From the NCBI RefSeq assembly GCF_002368095.1, contig NZ_AP018227.1, positions 3,089,821-3,153,820 of the forward strand: a stretch of DNA of 64,000 nt, written 5' to 3'. Within the stretch, counting starts at the first letter, position 1. Each line of letters starts with the position of its first letter. This document shows positions 36,626-45,185 of this stretch, piece after piece. Both the position numbers and the translations under genes were made by a program. The notes under the pieces were generated by a model. It was not told where the DNA came from. It worked only from the letters and a program-made list of their open reading frames with translations, and searched no databases. This DNA is from Calothrix parasitica NIES-267. Lineage in GTDB: Bacteria > Cyanobacteriota > Cyanobacteriia > Cyanobacteriales > Nostocaceae.

Positions 36626-37366
36626 ATGACCGTACTGGGTTTGCTAGTGGCAAGCTTTGTAACGCAGGGGCAACCGTTTCTGCCTACATTTCCGATGTTA
36701 GTTTTTCAACCGGAGAAAGTTCAACACCGCTTATTTGACCGTCAGCGATTGTCAACTTTTGTCGTTCGGATTAGTAGTCAGTCCAATTTATCTTCTACTA
36801 ATATAAGGTATCAAAAAATACTTTTCAAGCTCTCGGATAAAATTTCTCATGATGGTTCTCGTGATTCAATCCGGAAGCATCAGGGAAAAGTTACTTTTAA
36901 GCCTGTATTAAAAGATTTATCTATAAGTGCTAAGCCTTTTGTAAACAAAAGCTTGCCATTTAATTCTGATAAAGAATGGGATACTCCACAAATACCTCTA
37001 TATGAGGCAGAAGAGCGTTTACTAGCGCAATATTTCCAAGGTCGGCACCTACCAGTTTTGCGTTACGGTAACTCTGGTAATGCGGTGCGGGTATTACAAA
37101 CGCTCTTAACATACAATCGTTACAGCGTAGGTATAAATGGAAGTTTTGATGTATGGACAGAAACTGCGGTAAAAGCTTTTCAAGCGAATCGACGATTGAC
37201 AGCAGATGGGATAGTTGGATCTAGGACTTGGCGAGAACTAACGAGATACGCAAGGTATCAATCAAAAAGAGACCCGATGGAAATTCCCATGTTTGGTAAT
37301 CAGCCACTTTATCCTTGGCAAGGAAGCTTTCGAGGGAATTTTGCTGAGTCATCTGTAAGTATTTAG
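36626..37366 (+). CDS. peptidoglycan-binding domain protein (copy 2)
   Basis: A 246-residue relative of the previous gene: similar opening (LGLLVASFVTQGQPFLP), a variable middle, and a PG_binding_1 domain at about 145-210 (LRYGNSGNAVRVLQTLLTYNRYSVGINGSFDVWTETAVKAFQANRRLTADGIVGSRTWREL), plus a 35-residue Pro/Gly-containing tail. A strong AGGAGGT ribosome site lies six bases before the ATG. The pair suggests tandem duplication. Confidence 0.78.
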   Translation: MTVLGLLVASFVTQGQPFLPTFPMLVFQPEKVQHRLFDRQRLSTFVVRISSQSNLSSTNIRYQKILFKLSDKISHDGSRDSIRKHQGKVTFKPVLKDLSISAKPFVNKSLPFNSDKEWDTPQIPLYEAEERLLAQYFQGRHLPVLRYGNSGNAVRVLQTLLTYNRYSVGINGSFDVWTETAVKAFQANRRLTADGIVGSRTWRELTRYARYQSKRDPMEIPMFGNQPLYPWQGSFRGNFAESSVSI

Positions 37367-37512
37367 ACTATATATTTAGCGATATCGATGTTTTTCGAGT
37401 TGCTGTTGCGCTCTTAGTCTATACATTAAGTCAAATAATGATTCCGGCAGAGCGCAGCAAGTCTTCTCTTTGTTTTTTAAATATAAATAGGAATGGCCGC
37501 AACCGGCACATT

Positions 37513-37727
37513 TTTTTGTAGGGGAGGCAAAATACGGTGAGTTAGCGCGGTCTTGGGGAGCCATTGCGTTGCGCGGGAACAAGCGCGTTGTAGCAAATGG
37601 CGTGGTTTCCCCCATGAGCAACTAAGGAACCCGGAGGGTGTAGATTTTCTTCCCGTATTATTGCCGAGGCACGTGACACTTTGAAAATGCCCGAACGCAG
37701 TAATAGTGTTTTGAGTGTCACGCACCA
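37513..37727 (-). repeat. ~215-bp dispersed repeat (GTGCGTGACACT family), empty-site copy
   Basis: Nearly identical, in inverse orientation, to 50085-50348. It starts with a GTGCGTGACACT...AGTGTCACG hairpin and continues with GGAAGAAAATCTACACCCTC and GGGGGAAACCACGCCATTTG blocks. It lacks a 49-base insert present in the 50-kb copy. Reading frames here (37376-37728) are repeat artefacts. Confidence 0.85.
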
Positions 37728-37912
37728 CTAGGGTGTTGTGACATGATAAAGTTCCAGAAGCTATTAATTTGTGCTAAAATAAGCAATTTGTTAACGTGAA
37801 TTTTCCAGGTATAGGTACTATAAAATCTGTCTATACCGTGTTGAATAATTTAATAATAATAGTTAGGATTGCGAATGCATTTAGCATCACAATATTAAAT
37901 TTTTCTGGCTGT

Positions 37913-38074
37913 TTATTTTAAGTTAGTCGGATTAATATAAAAACCATTTACTGTATTTTGAATAACTTCTAAAAGACTGCCAAATTGAGTTCCAAAAGTT
38001 GGTAATCTCGAAATAATAGATTCTAAAATTGTCAAGCCGAAAGCTTCAAATAGTGCAGGTTGAATAAATATTCC
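37913..38074 (-). pseudogene. sucrose synthase C-terminal fragment
   Basis: The minus-strand frame reads GIFIQPALFEAFGLTILESI then SRLPTFGTQFGSLLEVIQNT and GFYINPTNLK before a stop. This matches the glycosyltransferase signature of sucrose synthase (QPALFEAFGLTVIEAM..GLPTFAT..GGP.EII..G.sG..INP). Only about 54 codons survive and the rest is absent, so it is a relic. Confidence 0.7.
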
Positions 38075-38096
38075 TTATTCCTTGTTTAGCTAAATC

Positions 38097-38224
38097 AGGA
38101 CTTACGCAAAGCAAAATTGTCATTGCGAACCGAAACGGAGTGTAGGGAACAATCCCAAGGTTTCGAGAGATTACGTCGCTGTCGCTCGGCCCGGACGCAA
38201 TTACGTTACTTTTGCGTAAGTCCT
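38097..38224. mobile_element. 128-bp MITE-like element
   Basis: Perfect 14-base terminal inverted repeats AGGACTTACGCAAA / TTTGCGTAAGTCCT; no coding capacity. The interior contains a CATTGCGAACCGAAACGGAG segment related to the CATTGCGAG palindromes at 60-61 kb. It lies between two gene relics. Confidence 0.8.
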
Positions 38225-38366
38225 ATAAATTTCATTTGTACAACCATATCGTTGTAATCAAAATCGCCACCTAATGGTAAATCTTAAAATCCAAAGGTGT
38301 TGTCAGATAGTAGTGGAATGCGGTCTACATTTCCAGAATCAACCGGGGTAAAATTCTTGATGAAAT
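38225..38366 (-). pseudogene. DUF4114-type C-terminal fragment with nonsense codon
   Basis: The minus-strand frame reads TPVDSGNVDRIPLLSDNTFG, F, a TAA, then DLPLGGDFDYNDMVVQMKF. Proteins of this kind read FGFEDLxxGGDxDYNDLVVQ, so the stop replaces the expected Glu (GAA to TAA). It is cut off on one side by the MITE and on the other by potB. Confidence 0.6.
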
Positions 38367-39272
38367 TTATCTTTCTGGTGTAGCACCACCTAGCTTGATT
38401 AAAAATGCGATAGCTAAACTCACCAAAAGAATCAACACCGTACTTAAAGCAGAACCAAAACCCCAATTTTGAGCAGCACCAAGGAACTGATTGTAAATTA
38501 ATCGGGCTGCTGTCATACTAGCTGCACCACCGAGTAATTCTGGGTTAACATAATCTCCTAAACCCGTGATAAATACCAGCATCGAAGCAGCAGCAATACC
38601 TGGGAAAACTTGAGGTACGGTGACTTTCCAGAATACCTGAATTGAATTCGCTCCCAAATCCGATGCTGCTTCGAGTAACCGTTTATCTAGTTTTTCTAGG
38701 GAAGCATATAAAATTAACACCATATAAGGAAGCAAACTGTAACTCATACCTATTAAGACAGCTTTAGTACTATTGAGTAAATCTAAAGCCGGTAAATTGA
38801 AATAAGCTAATACAGTATTAAGTAAACCTGTAGGACGCAAAATTGTAATCCAAGCATAAGAACGAAGTAGCGAAGAAGTCCATAAAGGTAAAATAAAAGC
38901 TAATAACAGCAGATTTCTGAAGCGTTTTGGTGCCATCCGTGCAATCCAAAATGCGACAGGAAAACCCAATAATAAACAAATACCCGTAGTAGCTAAAGCT
39001 AAAAGTAGAGAACGTCTAATTACCTGTAAATAAAGAGGGTCAAATATACGCAGGTAATTTTCAAAGCCATCAGGATTTACAATATCTCCTGGTTTGATTC
39101 CTGAGACAAAACTCAGTTGAATAATTATCAGCGTTGGTAATACTAATAGTAGTAATAACCAAATCGCAGCAGGTGCAAGCAATACTAAAGCTTGAAACCA
39201 GTTTTGTCCCGAATTTCGGGATTTTATTTTTCGGTAATCATTCGGTTGAGAAGTTTGGATTTCGGTAGTCAT
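38367..39272 (-). CDS. potB: spermidine/putrescine-type ABC transporter permease (PotB-like)
   Basis: A 301-residue permease with six transmembrane helices. The binding-protein-dependent EAA loop reads EAASDLGANSIQVFWKVTVPQVFPG (about 196-220). The N-terminus is cytosolic and polar. It belongs to the PotB/PotH group that imports polyamines. It is the third gene of a minus-strand operon after potA-like and potD-like genes. The second permease (potC) expected next is not present; degraded DNA begins immediately. Confidence 0.85.
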   Translation of the reverse strand: MTTEIQTSQPNDYRKIKSRNSGQNWFQALVLLAPAAIWLLLLLVLPTLIIIQLSFVSGIKPGDIVNPDGFENYLRIFDPLYLQVIRRSLLLALATTGICLLLGFPVAFWIARMAPKRFRNLLLLAFILPLWTSSLLRSYAWITILRPTGLLNTVLAYFNLPALDLLNSTKAVLIGMSYSLLPYMVLILYASLEKLDKRLLEAASDLGANSIQVFWKVTVPQVFPGIAAASMLVFITGLGDYVNPELLGGAASMTAARLIYNQFLGAAQNWGFGSALSTVLILLVSLAIAFLIKLGGATPER

Positions 39273-39363
39273 GGAATTTAGAAGTAAAAAGTAAGAAGTA
39301 AGAAGTAAGAAGTAAAAAGTTTTATTTTCTAGGCTTTTCAGCCATTTTTAATAGTTGCTTTAT

Positions 39364-39455
39364 TTAAGCCGTGGTGTACTAGTCCATTTTAATGGACTTG
39401 AGCTATTAGCCTGGGACTTGCAGTCCCAGGTGAGCTTGAATCACCAACGGCTTAA
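39364..39455. repeat. 92-bp nested palindrome between potD and potB
   Basis: Outer arms TTAAGCCG / CGGCTTAA with GTGGTG/CACCA support, enclosing two perfect hairpins AGTCCATTTTAATGGACT and CTGGGACTTGCAGTCCCAG. This three-hairpin unit is probably a dispersed non-autonomous repeat. AGAAGTA heptamers (39285-39315) lie beside it in the same 311-base gap; no gene seen. Confidence 0.75.
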
Positions 39456-39583
39456 GATTTTTACCTTATAAATAATTTAAATTCAGCTATCTGAACCGAA
39501 AGAAAATCATTAAAAAATTCAATAATAGCAGAATTATTATAATTTTATATAAATCCTAATTCTTACTCCTAAGTCCTAACTGA

Positions 39584-40672
39584 TTAACTACTCGTTAATT
39601 GAGTCCAATAACGGTCATAAACTTCTGTGAATTTTCCTACAGGGCTAAGACGTTCGCATTTTTCTAAAATCTCTTCTGACGGGAACAAAGTCGGATTATT
39701 TTGAATTTTTTTGGGTAATAATTCAAAACCGGCGCGATTTGGAGTTGCTACCCCTAAACGTTTACTCATTCGGGCTGCTACGTCTGGTTTTAACATGAAG
39801 TTTATCCATTCATAGGCAGCTTCTATATTACTTGTTGTTGTAGGAATCGCAATGGTATCAGTCCATAAAGATGAACCACTTTTAGGTGTGATGTATTTGA
39901 GTTTGGCATTTTCTCTGGTTAATTTATAAGCATCTGATGAATAACACATTGCTAATACTAAATCCCCAGACATGATTTGATTGCGCCATGCATCGGTGCT
40001 AAAAGCGGCTATATCATATTTTAAGTCTTGTAGTTTTTGATAAGCTTCTTTGATTTGTTTTTCATTCTGCGAATTATAAGAATAACCCAACATTTTTAAA
40101 ACTCCACCCATGACTTCCCGTGCATCATTAAGCAGAGTTATTCGTTTGGAAAGTTTTTTCTGATTTTGCCAAAGATAATCCCAATCTGATGGTGGTTTTT
40201 CTAGTTTTTCAGAATTATATATAAAGCCAGTAGTACCCCAACTCATGGGGACGCTATACATATTATTCTGGTCGTATTCGGGATTTTCAAATCTAGGAAA
40301 TAAATTGTCTAATCCAACTAAACGTTTTTGATTAAGTTGTTTTAATAATTCTTTGTCTACCATCTTTTGTACCATGTAGTCAGATGGATAAATCAAACTA
40401 TAAGTACCACCACCGCTGGCTTGCAGTTTAGCTAACATTACCTCATTAGCATCGTACACATCTGCAAGTACTTTGATACCAGTTTGAGCGCTAAAAGTTT
40501 TTAATAGTTGTGTATCGGTGTATTGAGTCCAAGTATAAAGATGCAATTCATCAAGCGCACTAGCTTCTTGAGAAGATGCTCTAACATCCCCCAATTTCCA
40601 ACCGCAACTTGCAGTTAAAAATCCAGAAAGTGCAGCTAACCCTGTACAAAATTCTCTTCTTCTAATCATCAA
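39584..40672 (-). CDS. potD: polyamine ABC transporter substrate-binding protein (PotD-like)
   Basis: A 362-residue periplasmic binding protein, with an N-terminal signal that reads MIRRREFCTGLAALSGFLTASC: a Tat-like RR followed by a lipobox, so a lipoprotein is likely (about C23). The mature part has the PotD/PotF features LHLYTWTQYTD, AGGGTYSLIYPSDYMVQKM-like loop and SWGTTGFIYNSEKL. It delivers spermidine/putrescine-like ligands to the permease. It lies between potA and potB in the operon. Confidence 0.87.
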   Translation of the reverse strand: MMIRRREFCTGLAALSGFLTASCGWKLGDVRASSQEASALDELHLYTWTQYTDTQLLKTFSAQTGIKVLADVYDANEVMLAKLQASGGGTYSLIYPSDYMVQKMVDKELLKQLNQKRLVGLDNLFPRFENPEYDQNNMYSVPMSWGTTGFIYNSEKLEKPPSDWDYLWQNQKKLSKRITLLNDAREVMGGVLKMLGYSYNSQNEKQIKEAYQKLQDLKYDIAAFSTDAWRNQIMSGDLVLAMCYSSDAYKLTRENAKLKYITPKSGSSLWTDTIAIPTTTSNIEAAYEWINFMLKPDVAARMSKRLGVATPNRAGFELLPKKIQNNPTLFPSEEILEKCERLSPVGKFTEVYDRYWTQLTSS

Positions 40673-40769
40673 TTCAATTTTGGATTTTAGATTGTTTTTT
40701 CTATTTTCTTCTGATGTATCAAGAATATTTTTTTATCTCTTCTATTGTTAACTGTTAACTGTTCACTGT

Positions 40770-41897
40770 TCACTGTTTTAAAGCCAAACAATCATTTTCT
40801 GCCCACCAAGCATAAATTGGTGTTTCGGGGTCTGGTAGCATACCAACTGTGCTGGGTTGCATAACTACTATGCGTAAAAGAGGGGTTAGCTCAACTACAT
40901 AATTGACGTGAGTTCCTAAATACATAATGTTGACTAAACGTCCTTCAAAACAGTTATTCTGTACGCTGGGCTTGTACAAAGAAAGCTGTATTTTTTCAGG
41001 ACGCACGCTTAAGACTACATTTTGCGAGACCCCGGTAGGTGTATGTGCATCGCGTTTAACAATAATCTCTAATCCTGCTTCGGTAATCACCCGAATATTG
41101 GCTGCGTCAACATCGACTATTTCCCCTGACAATAAATTAGTATCACCAATAAAATTAGCTACAAATGGTGACGCTGGTTGCTCGTAAATATCATTAGGGG
41201 TGCCAATTTGCTCAATTTGACCTTGGTTCATTACCGCAATACGTTGGGATAACGACAATGCTTCCTCTTGGTCGTGGGTTACCATGATAAAAGTTAACCC
41301 CAAATTTTGATGTAAATTCAATAACTCAACCTGCATCTCCTTGCGTAGTTTTAAATCTAATGCACCTAATGGTTCGTCTAATAATATAACTGCTGGACGA
41401 TTTACTAAAGCCCGCGCTAATGCAACCCGCTGTTGCTGACCCCCAGAAAGCTGATTCGGAAATCGCGATCGCAATTTTTCCATTTTCACGAGTTCCAAAG
41501 CTTCTTTGACTCTAGCCGCAATTTCAGCTTTGCGTAATTTCTTTAATCTCAAACCAAAAGCAATGTTATCCCACACATTGAGATGGTCAAACAAAGCATA
41601 ACTTTGAAAAACAGTGTTGACAGGTCTGCGATGAGGACGAACTTTAGCCATGGGACGACCTTGAATAAACACTGAACCCGCATCGGCTTTTTCAAAGCCA
41701 GCAATTAAGCGTAATACAGTAGTCTTTCCACAACCAGAAGGGCCGAGAATACTAAAAAATTCTCCTTGTCTTACATCTAAATCTATCCCGTGCAATGCCG
41801 GTTCCTTGTTAAAAAATTTGTATACCTCAGACAGTTCAACATCGAGTGACTCGAAAGTAGTCATGTCCTCTTGCTGCTGGGTTATGGTTTGAGACAT
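40770..41897 (-). CDS. potA: polyamine ABC transporter ATPase (PotA-like)
   Basis: A 375-residue ATPase: Walker A GPSGCGKTT (about 52-60), signature LSGGQQQRVALARAL (about 148-162), Walker B VILLDEPLGALD (about 170-181), H-loop MVTHDQEEA, and a C-terminal TOBE domain (VVLSVRPEKIQL). It energises uptake by the adjacent PotD/PotB. First gene of the operon; the 470-base gap to mrdA should hold its promoter. Confidence 0.92.
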   Translation of the reverse strand: MSQTITQQQEDMTTFESLDVELSEVYKFFNKEPALHGIDLDVRQGEFFSILGPSGCGKTTVLRLIAGFEKADAGSVFIQGRPMAKVRPHRRPVNTVFQSYALFDHLNVWDNIAFGLRLKKLRKAEIAARVKEALELVKMEKLRSRFPNQLSGGQQQRVALARALVNRPAVILLDEPLGALDLKLRKEMQVELLNLHQNLGLTFIMVTHDQEEALSLSQRIAVMNQGQIEQIGTPNDIYEQPASPFVANFIGDTNLLSGEIVDVDAANIRVITEAGLEIIVKRDAHTPTGVSQNVVLSVRPEKIQLSLYKPSVQNNCFEGRLVNIMYLGTHVNYVVELTPLLRIVVMQPSTVGMLPDPETPIYAWWAENDCLALKQ

Positions 41898-42367
41898 AGT
41901 TTTTGTTTAATCCGCGTAAAAGGTAAGTATTTGCGCCATCATATGTAGCCTTGACAGCTAAGTATTATAAGCGCTTTGGTTTATTGTATACGTCAAAAAC
42001 AATTTACCCGCCACTAAGCCTTGTTTGTGAAGTATAAACTTAGTCCTAATGCTCTCTCGCGTTCTATTTATCGTTATTATGTCTTAAATTAATCCCCGGA
42101 TTTATCCCTAGACTTGAGAATTTTAGAACATCCTCGAATATGAAGTCACAATTTTTCCTTCTTCAGGTACAACTAAGATTAAAATTTAGCTATATAAAAT
42201 CTAAAATAAATGCAGGCTTCTTACTATTTAGAATCAAGTAACGAATAATACATGAAAAGATAATATAATCTTCTAATAATCTTTTACTTAATTAATAGTC
42301 GTCTCCCGGTTTCTACGGAGACATAAATGTATACAGACAATGTTATTTTCTCTACATTTTTTGTTTT
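41898..42367. promoter_or_regulatory. divergent promoter region potA / mrdA
   Basis: 470 bases between divergent genes. A GTCTCC / GGAGAC hairpin (42300-42322) lies about 45 bases before mrdA in its likely leader. No gene or dispersed repeat recognised. Confidence 0.4.
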
Positions 42368-44197
42368 ATGAGCTTATTACAATTTCCATCAATCGGCAAT
42401 AAAAAAGAAGAACGTACCGTAGGAAAAGGTTATCAATCAATATTCTTAATACTATTTACATTGTTCTTGACAAGTGGAATACTTAGCCGATTAGCATATC
42501 TACAAGTAGTCAAAGGAGAAAGCTTTAGTAAGCGAGCGGAAGAAAACCGTATTCGTTTGATTTTAAGACAGCCCGAACGAGGAAATGTTTTTGATAGAAA
42601 CGGAAAACTTTTAGCTACAACTCGCTATCCTCATTCCGTATATTTATGGCCAATGGCTCATAAAGAAGATACATGGGAAACAGTAGCTCCGCGTTTATCT
42701 CAAATTCTCGGTACTCCTCAAGAAGAAATCCGAAAGAAACTTGAAGCTGCTGGGCCAAACTCTTCTTCTTTAATTAGAATTGCTCGCGATATTAATATTA
42801 AGCAAATAACAGCTTTACAAGAATACGAAAACGAACTACCAGGTGTAGAAATCAACCGAGAAGCCGTTCGTTACTATCCTCACGGCGCACAATTAGCTCA
42901 CGTACTCGGTTACACCCGCGAACTCACCGCAGAACAATTAGCCAAGAAAAAGAAAGACGGCTACCGTCTCGGAGACGTAATCGGACAGATGGGTGTAGAG
43001 AGAGCATTTGAAACCACGTTAAGAGGAGAATGGGGCGGTCAGCAGGTAGAAGTTGACGGAAAAGGTCGTCCGCTCAAAGTATTAGGTGTAAAGCAAGCAA
43101 AACCCGGTCAAGATATTAATTTAACCATAGACCTGGATTTACAAAAAGCTGCCTATAAAGCTTTACAAGGACGCACCGGAACAATTGTTGCATTAGACCC
43201 CAACAACGGCGGAATATTAGCAATGGTGTCCTATCCTGCATTTGATCCCAATGTATTTTCCAAACAAAACCCCAAACCCAAAGAGCTAGAAGCGATACTC
43301 TTAGGGAAAAAACATCCCATGCTCAACCGTGCTTTCAGAGCTTATCCTCCAGCAAGTACATTTAAAGTAGTTACCATTGCAGCAGGTTTAGAATCGGGTA
43401 AATTTAATCCGAATACGGTACTACAAACTTATGGTTATCGAGTTTTTGGGGGACACCGGTTTAACGAATGGAACCATGCTGGATTTGGTCCTTTGAATTT
43501 TGCAGGAGCTTTAGCTTGGAGTAGCGACACATTCTTTTATCAAGTAGGTGCAAGAATCGGGGGTGAGCAACTAATCAAATGGACTAAAAAATTTGGATTT
43601 GGCTCGCAAACAGGTTCAGAATTTTCCTTCAGCGAATCCAGAGGATTTGTACCCGATAACGATTACCAACGAAAATTATGGAAGCGCGATTGGACAGTTG
43701 GGGATTCAGTGAATATGTCAATCGGTCAAGGAGCATTACTAGCCACACCCTTACAAGTCGCTAGAATGTTCGCTATCCCAGCAAACGGCGGTTATTTAGT
43801 AAAACCCCACGTTCTCAAAGACAACGAAGAGAAGAAAAAATGGCGAGAAAACATCGGGATGAAGCCTTCAACCACAAAAATGATTCAAAGAGGATTGCGA
43901 GAAGTAATCACAGACGGTACGGCTAAATTAATGAACTCACCAACACTTCCCCCAAATGCGGGTAAAACCGGAACCGCAGAAGCATGGTTACCAAGTCGTG
44001 TCAAAGCAAATCATGCTTGGTATGGCGGATATGCGCCCTTAGACAAACCAGAAGTAGTTATATTAGGATTCGCCGAACATTCCGGAGGTGGTGGTGGTGC
44101 AATCGCCGCACCAATGGTAAAACAAGTTATGGAAGATTACTTCAGTCGTAAATATCCCGGTAAATATAAGAAAGCTGAAGCGAAGAAAGCTCAATAA
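42368..44197 (+). CDS. mrdA: penicillin-binding protein 2 (elongation transpeptidase)
   Basis: A 609-residue class B PBP. One N-terminal transmembrane helix (about 25-46), a dimerisation domain with RGNVFDRNGKLLA (about 71-83), and the transpeptidase with active-site Ser330 in SxxK (STFK), second motif SSD (385-387) and KTGT (533-536). It cross-links peptidoglycan during lateral wall growth with RodA. The frame is intact; the last 12 residues are Lys/Ala-rich. RodA is not adjacent. Heptamer repeats begin right after the stop. Confidence 0.93.
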   Translation: MSLLQFPSIGNKKEERTVGKGYQSIFLILFTLFLTSGILSRLAYLQVVKGESFSKRAEENRIRLILRQPERGNVFDRNGKLLATTRYPHSVYLWPMAHKEDTWETVAPRLSQILGTPQEEIRKKLEAAGPNSSSLIRIARDINIKQITALQEYENELPGVEINREAVRYYPHGAQLAHVLGYTRELTAEQLAKKKKDGYRLGDVIGQMGVERAFETTLRGEWGGQQVEVDGKGRPLKVLGVKQAKPGQDINLTIDLDLQKAAYKALQGRTGTIVALDPNNGGILAMVSYPAFDPNVFSKQNPKPKELEAILLGKKHPMLNRAFRAYPPASTFKVVTIAAGLESGKFNPNTVLQTYGYRVFGGHRFNEWNHAGFGPLNFAGALAWSSDTFFYQVGARIGGEQLIKWTKKFGFGSQTGSEFSFSESRGFVPDNDYQRKLWKRDWTVGDSVNMSIGQGALLATPLQVARMFAIPANGGYLVKPHVLKDNEEKKKWRENIGMKPSTTKMIQRGLREVITDGTAKLMNSPTLPPNAGKTGTAEAWLPSRVKANHAWYGGYAPLDKPEVVILGFAEHSGGGGGAIAAPMVKQVMEDYFSRKYPGKYKKAEAKKAQ

Positions 44198-44198
44198 T

Positions 44199-44285
44199 AT
44201 TAATTGGGAATTGGTAATTGGTAATTGGTAATTCTGGTAATGGGTGATTGGGGATTGTAAATTGGGATTAAGTAATTGGTAATTG
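44199..44285. repeat. TTGGTAA heptamer tract
   Basis: Tandem TTGGTAA/TTGGGAA units after mrdA; inverse-oriented units (ATTACCC) lie at 44354-44395 beside the next stop. Confidence 0.85.
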
Positions 44286-44295
44286 AGTTTGATTG

Positions 44296-44317
44296 AAAAA
44301 GGGAGCAAGATGCTCCC
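44296..44317 (-). terminator. terminator of the pentapeptide gene
   Basis: On the minus strand GGGAGCA / TGCTCCC closes a three-base loop and is followed by TTTTTC, 80 bases past the pentapeptide-gene stop. Confidence 0.75.
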
Positions 44318-44396
44318 ACTACAAATTTAAAACTTATAACTTCTAACTCATCACCTATTACCAATCACCAATTACCCATTACCCATTACCCATTAA

Positions 44397-44891
44397 TTAT
44401 TCACATTCAAGAGAAGCGCGAGTAGAAATTCCGGTTTGGGAATTAACTCCACTTGCGGTTTCGCAAAGTTTTTTCACTTCTAAGCGGTCTAAAATTGCAC
44501 CGCTAAAATCAGCACCGGTAACATCAACGTTACGGAACACAGTACGTAACATCATTGCATTCGTAAAAACTGCATCACTTAAATCGGAATTCTTAAAGCT
44601 TGATAAATAAGCGATACCATCGGTAAAATCAATACCGTGTAAATTTGAGCTTTCTAATAATGAACCGTTAAATACAGCACCGCGCATATCGGCATTACTG
44701 AAATTAGTATCTTCTAAACTCAAAGTGGCATATTCCTCTCCAACTAAACTTTGACCTGATAAATCTTTACCAGATAATTCATTACCAGCCGCACGAGAAA
44801 TACTAGATGAACTCGCAGCTTCTGCGGACAAAGGATAGAAAAGCAGCGCAACAGCTAAGACAAAGCCAGTTAATACTTGCCAAAATTTCAT
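44397..44891 (-). CDS. exported pentapeptide-repeat protein
   Basis: A 164-residue protein with a signal peptide (MKFWQVLTGFVLAVALLFYP, cleavage about AEA-AS at 25-26) and about 16 pentapeptide units (e.g. ADMRG, ADFSG-type) from about 40 to 140, forming a quadrilateral beta helix. It resembles lumenal pentapeptide proteins of cyanobacterial thylakoids. A Cys pair (about 145 and 163) in the tail could form a disulfide. Role unknown. Confidence 0.8.
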   Translation of the reverse strand: MKFWQVLTGFVLAVALLFYPLSAEAASSSSISRAAGNELSGKDLSGQSLVGEEYATLSLEDTNFSNADMRGAVFNGSLLESSNLHGIDFTDGIAYLSSFKNSDLSDAVFTNAMMLRTVFRNVDVTGADFSGAILDRLEVKKLCETASGVNSQTGISTRASLECE

Positions 44892-44958
44892 AAGTTATCT
44901 CTAATCTTTTAGTTAATAAAACTCAATACAACCATATTTAAGCATACTTAGCGAGTAA

Positions 44959-45019
44959 GAGAGGGGGAGATGGGGAGATGGGGAGATGAGGAGATGGGGA
45001 GATGGGGAGATGGGGAGAC
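44959..45019. repeat. GGGGAGAT octamer tandem repeat
   Basis: Seven or so octamers followed by AGTAATG and CCCAATC/ATTACCC heptamers to 45136. They fill the gap before gcvT. Confidence 0.9.
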
Positions 45020-45185
45020 AAATAAAGTTAAGAGTAATGAGTAATGAGTAATGAGTTAGAAATTATTGATTACCCAATCCCCAATTCCCAATCCCCAATT
45101 ACCCATTACCCATTACCTATTACCTATTACCAATTAGTCGTAGGATATTTAAGTATGTTGTTGACTAGCAAAAGCGAAGTTGTTT

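Noticed and set aside
37376-37728. Two overlapping minus-strand frames (81 and 83 codons)
   Set aside because: Both are translations of a dispersed repeat that recurs at 50 kb with frame-shifting insertions.
45028-45185. Glycine riboswitch before gcvT
   Set aside because: The region is tandem repeats and AT-rich DNA; no tandem aptamer-like stems are visible.
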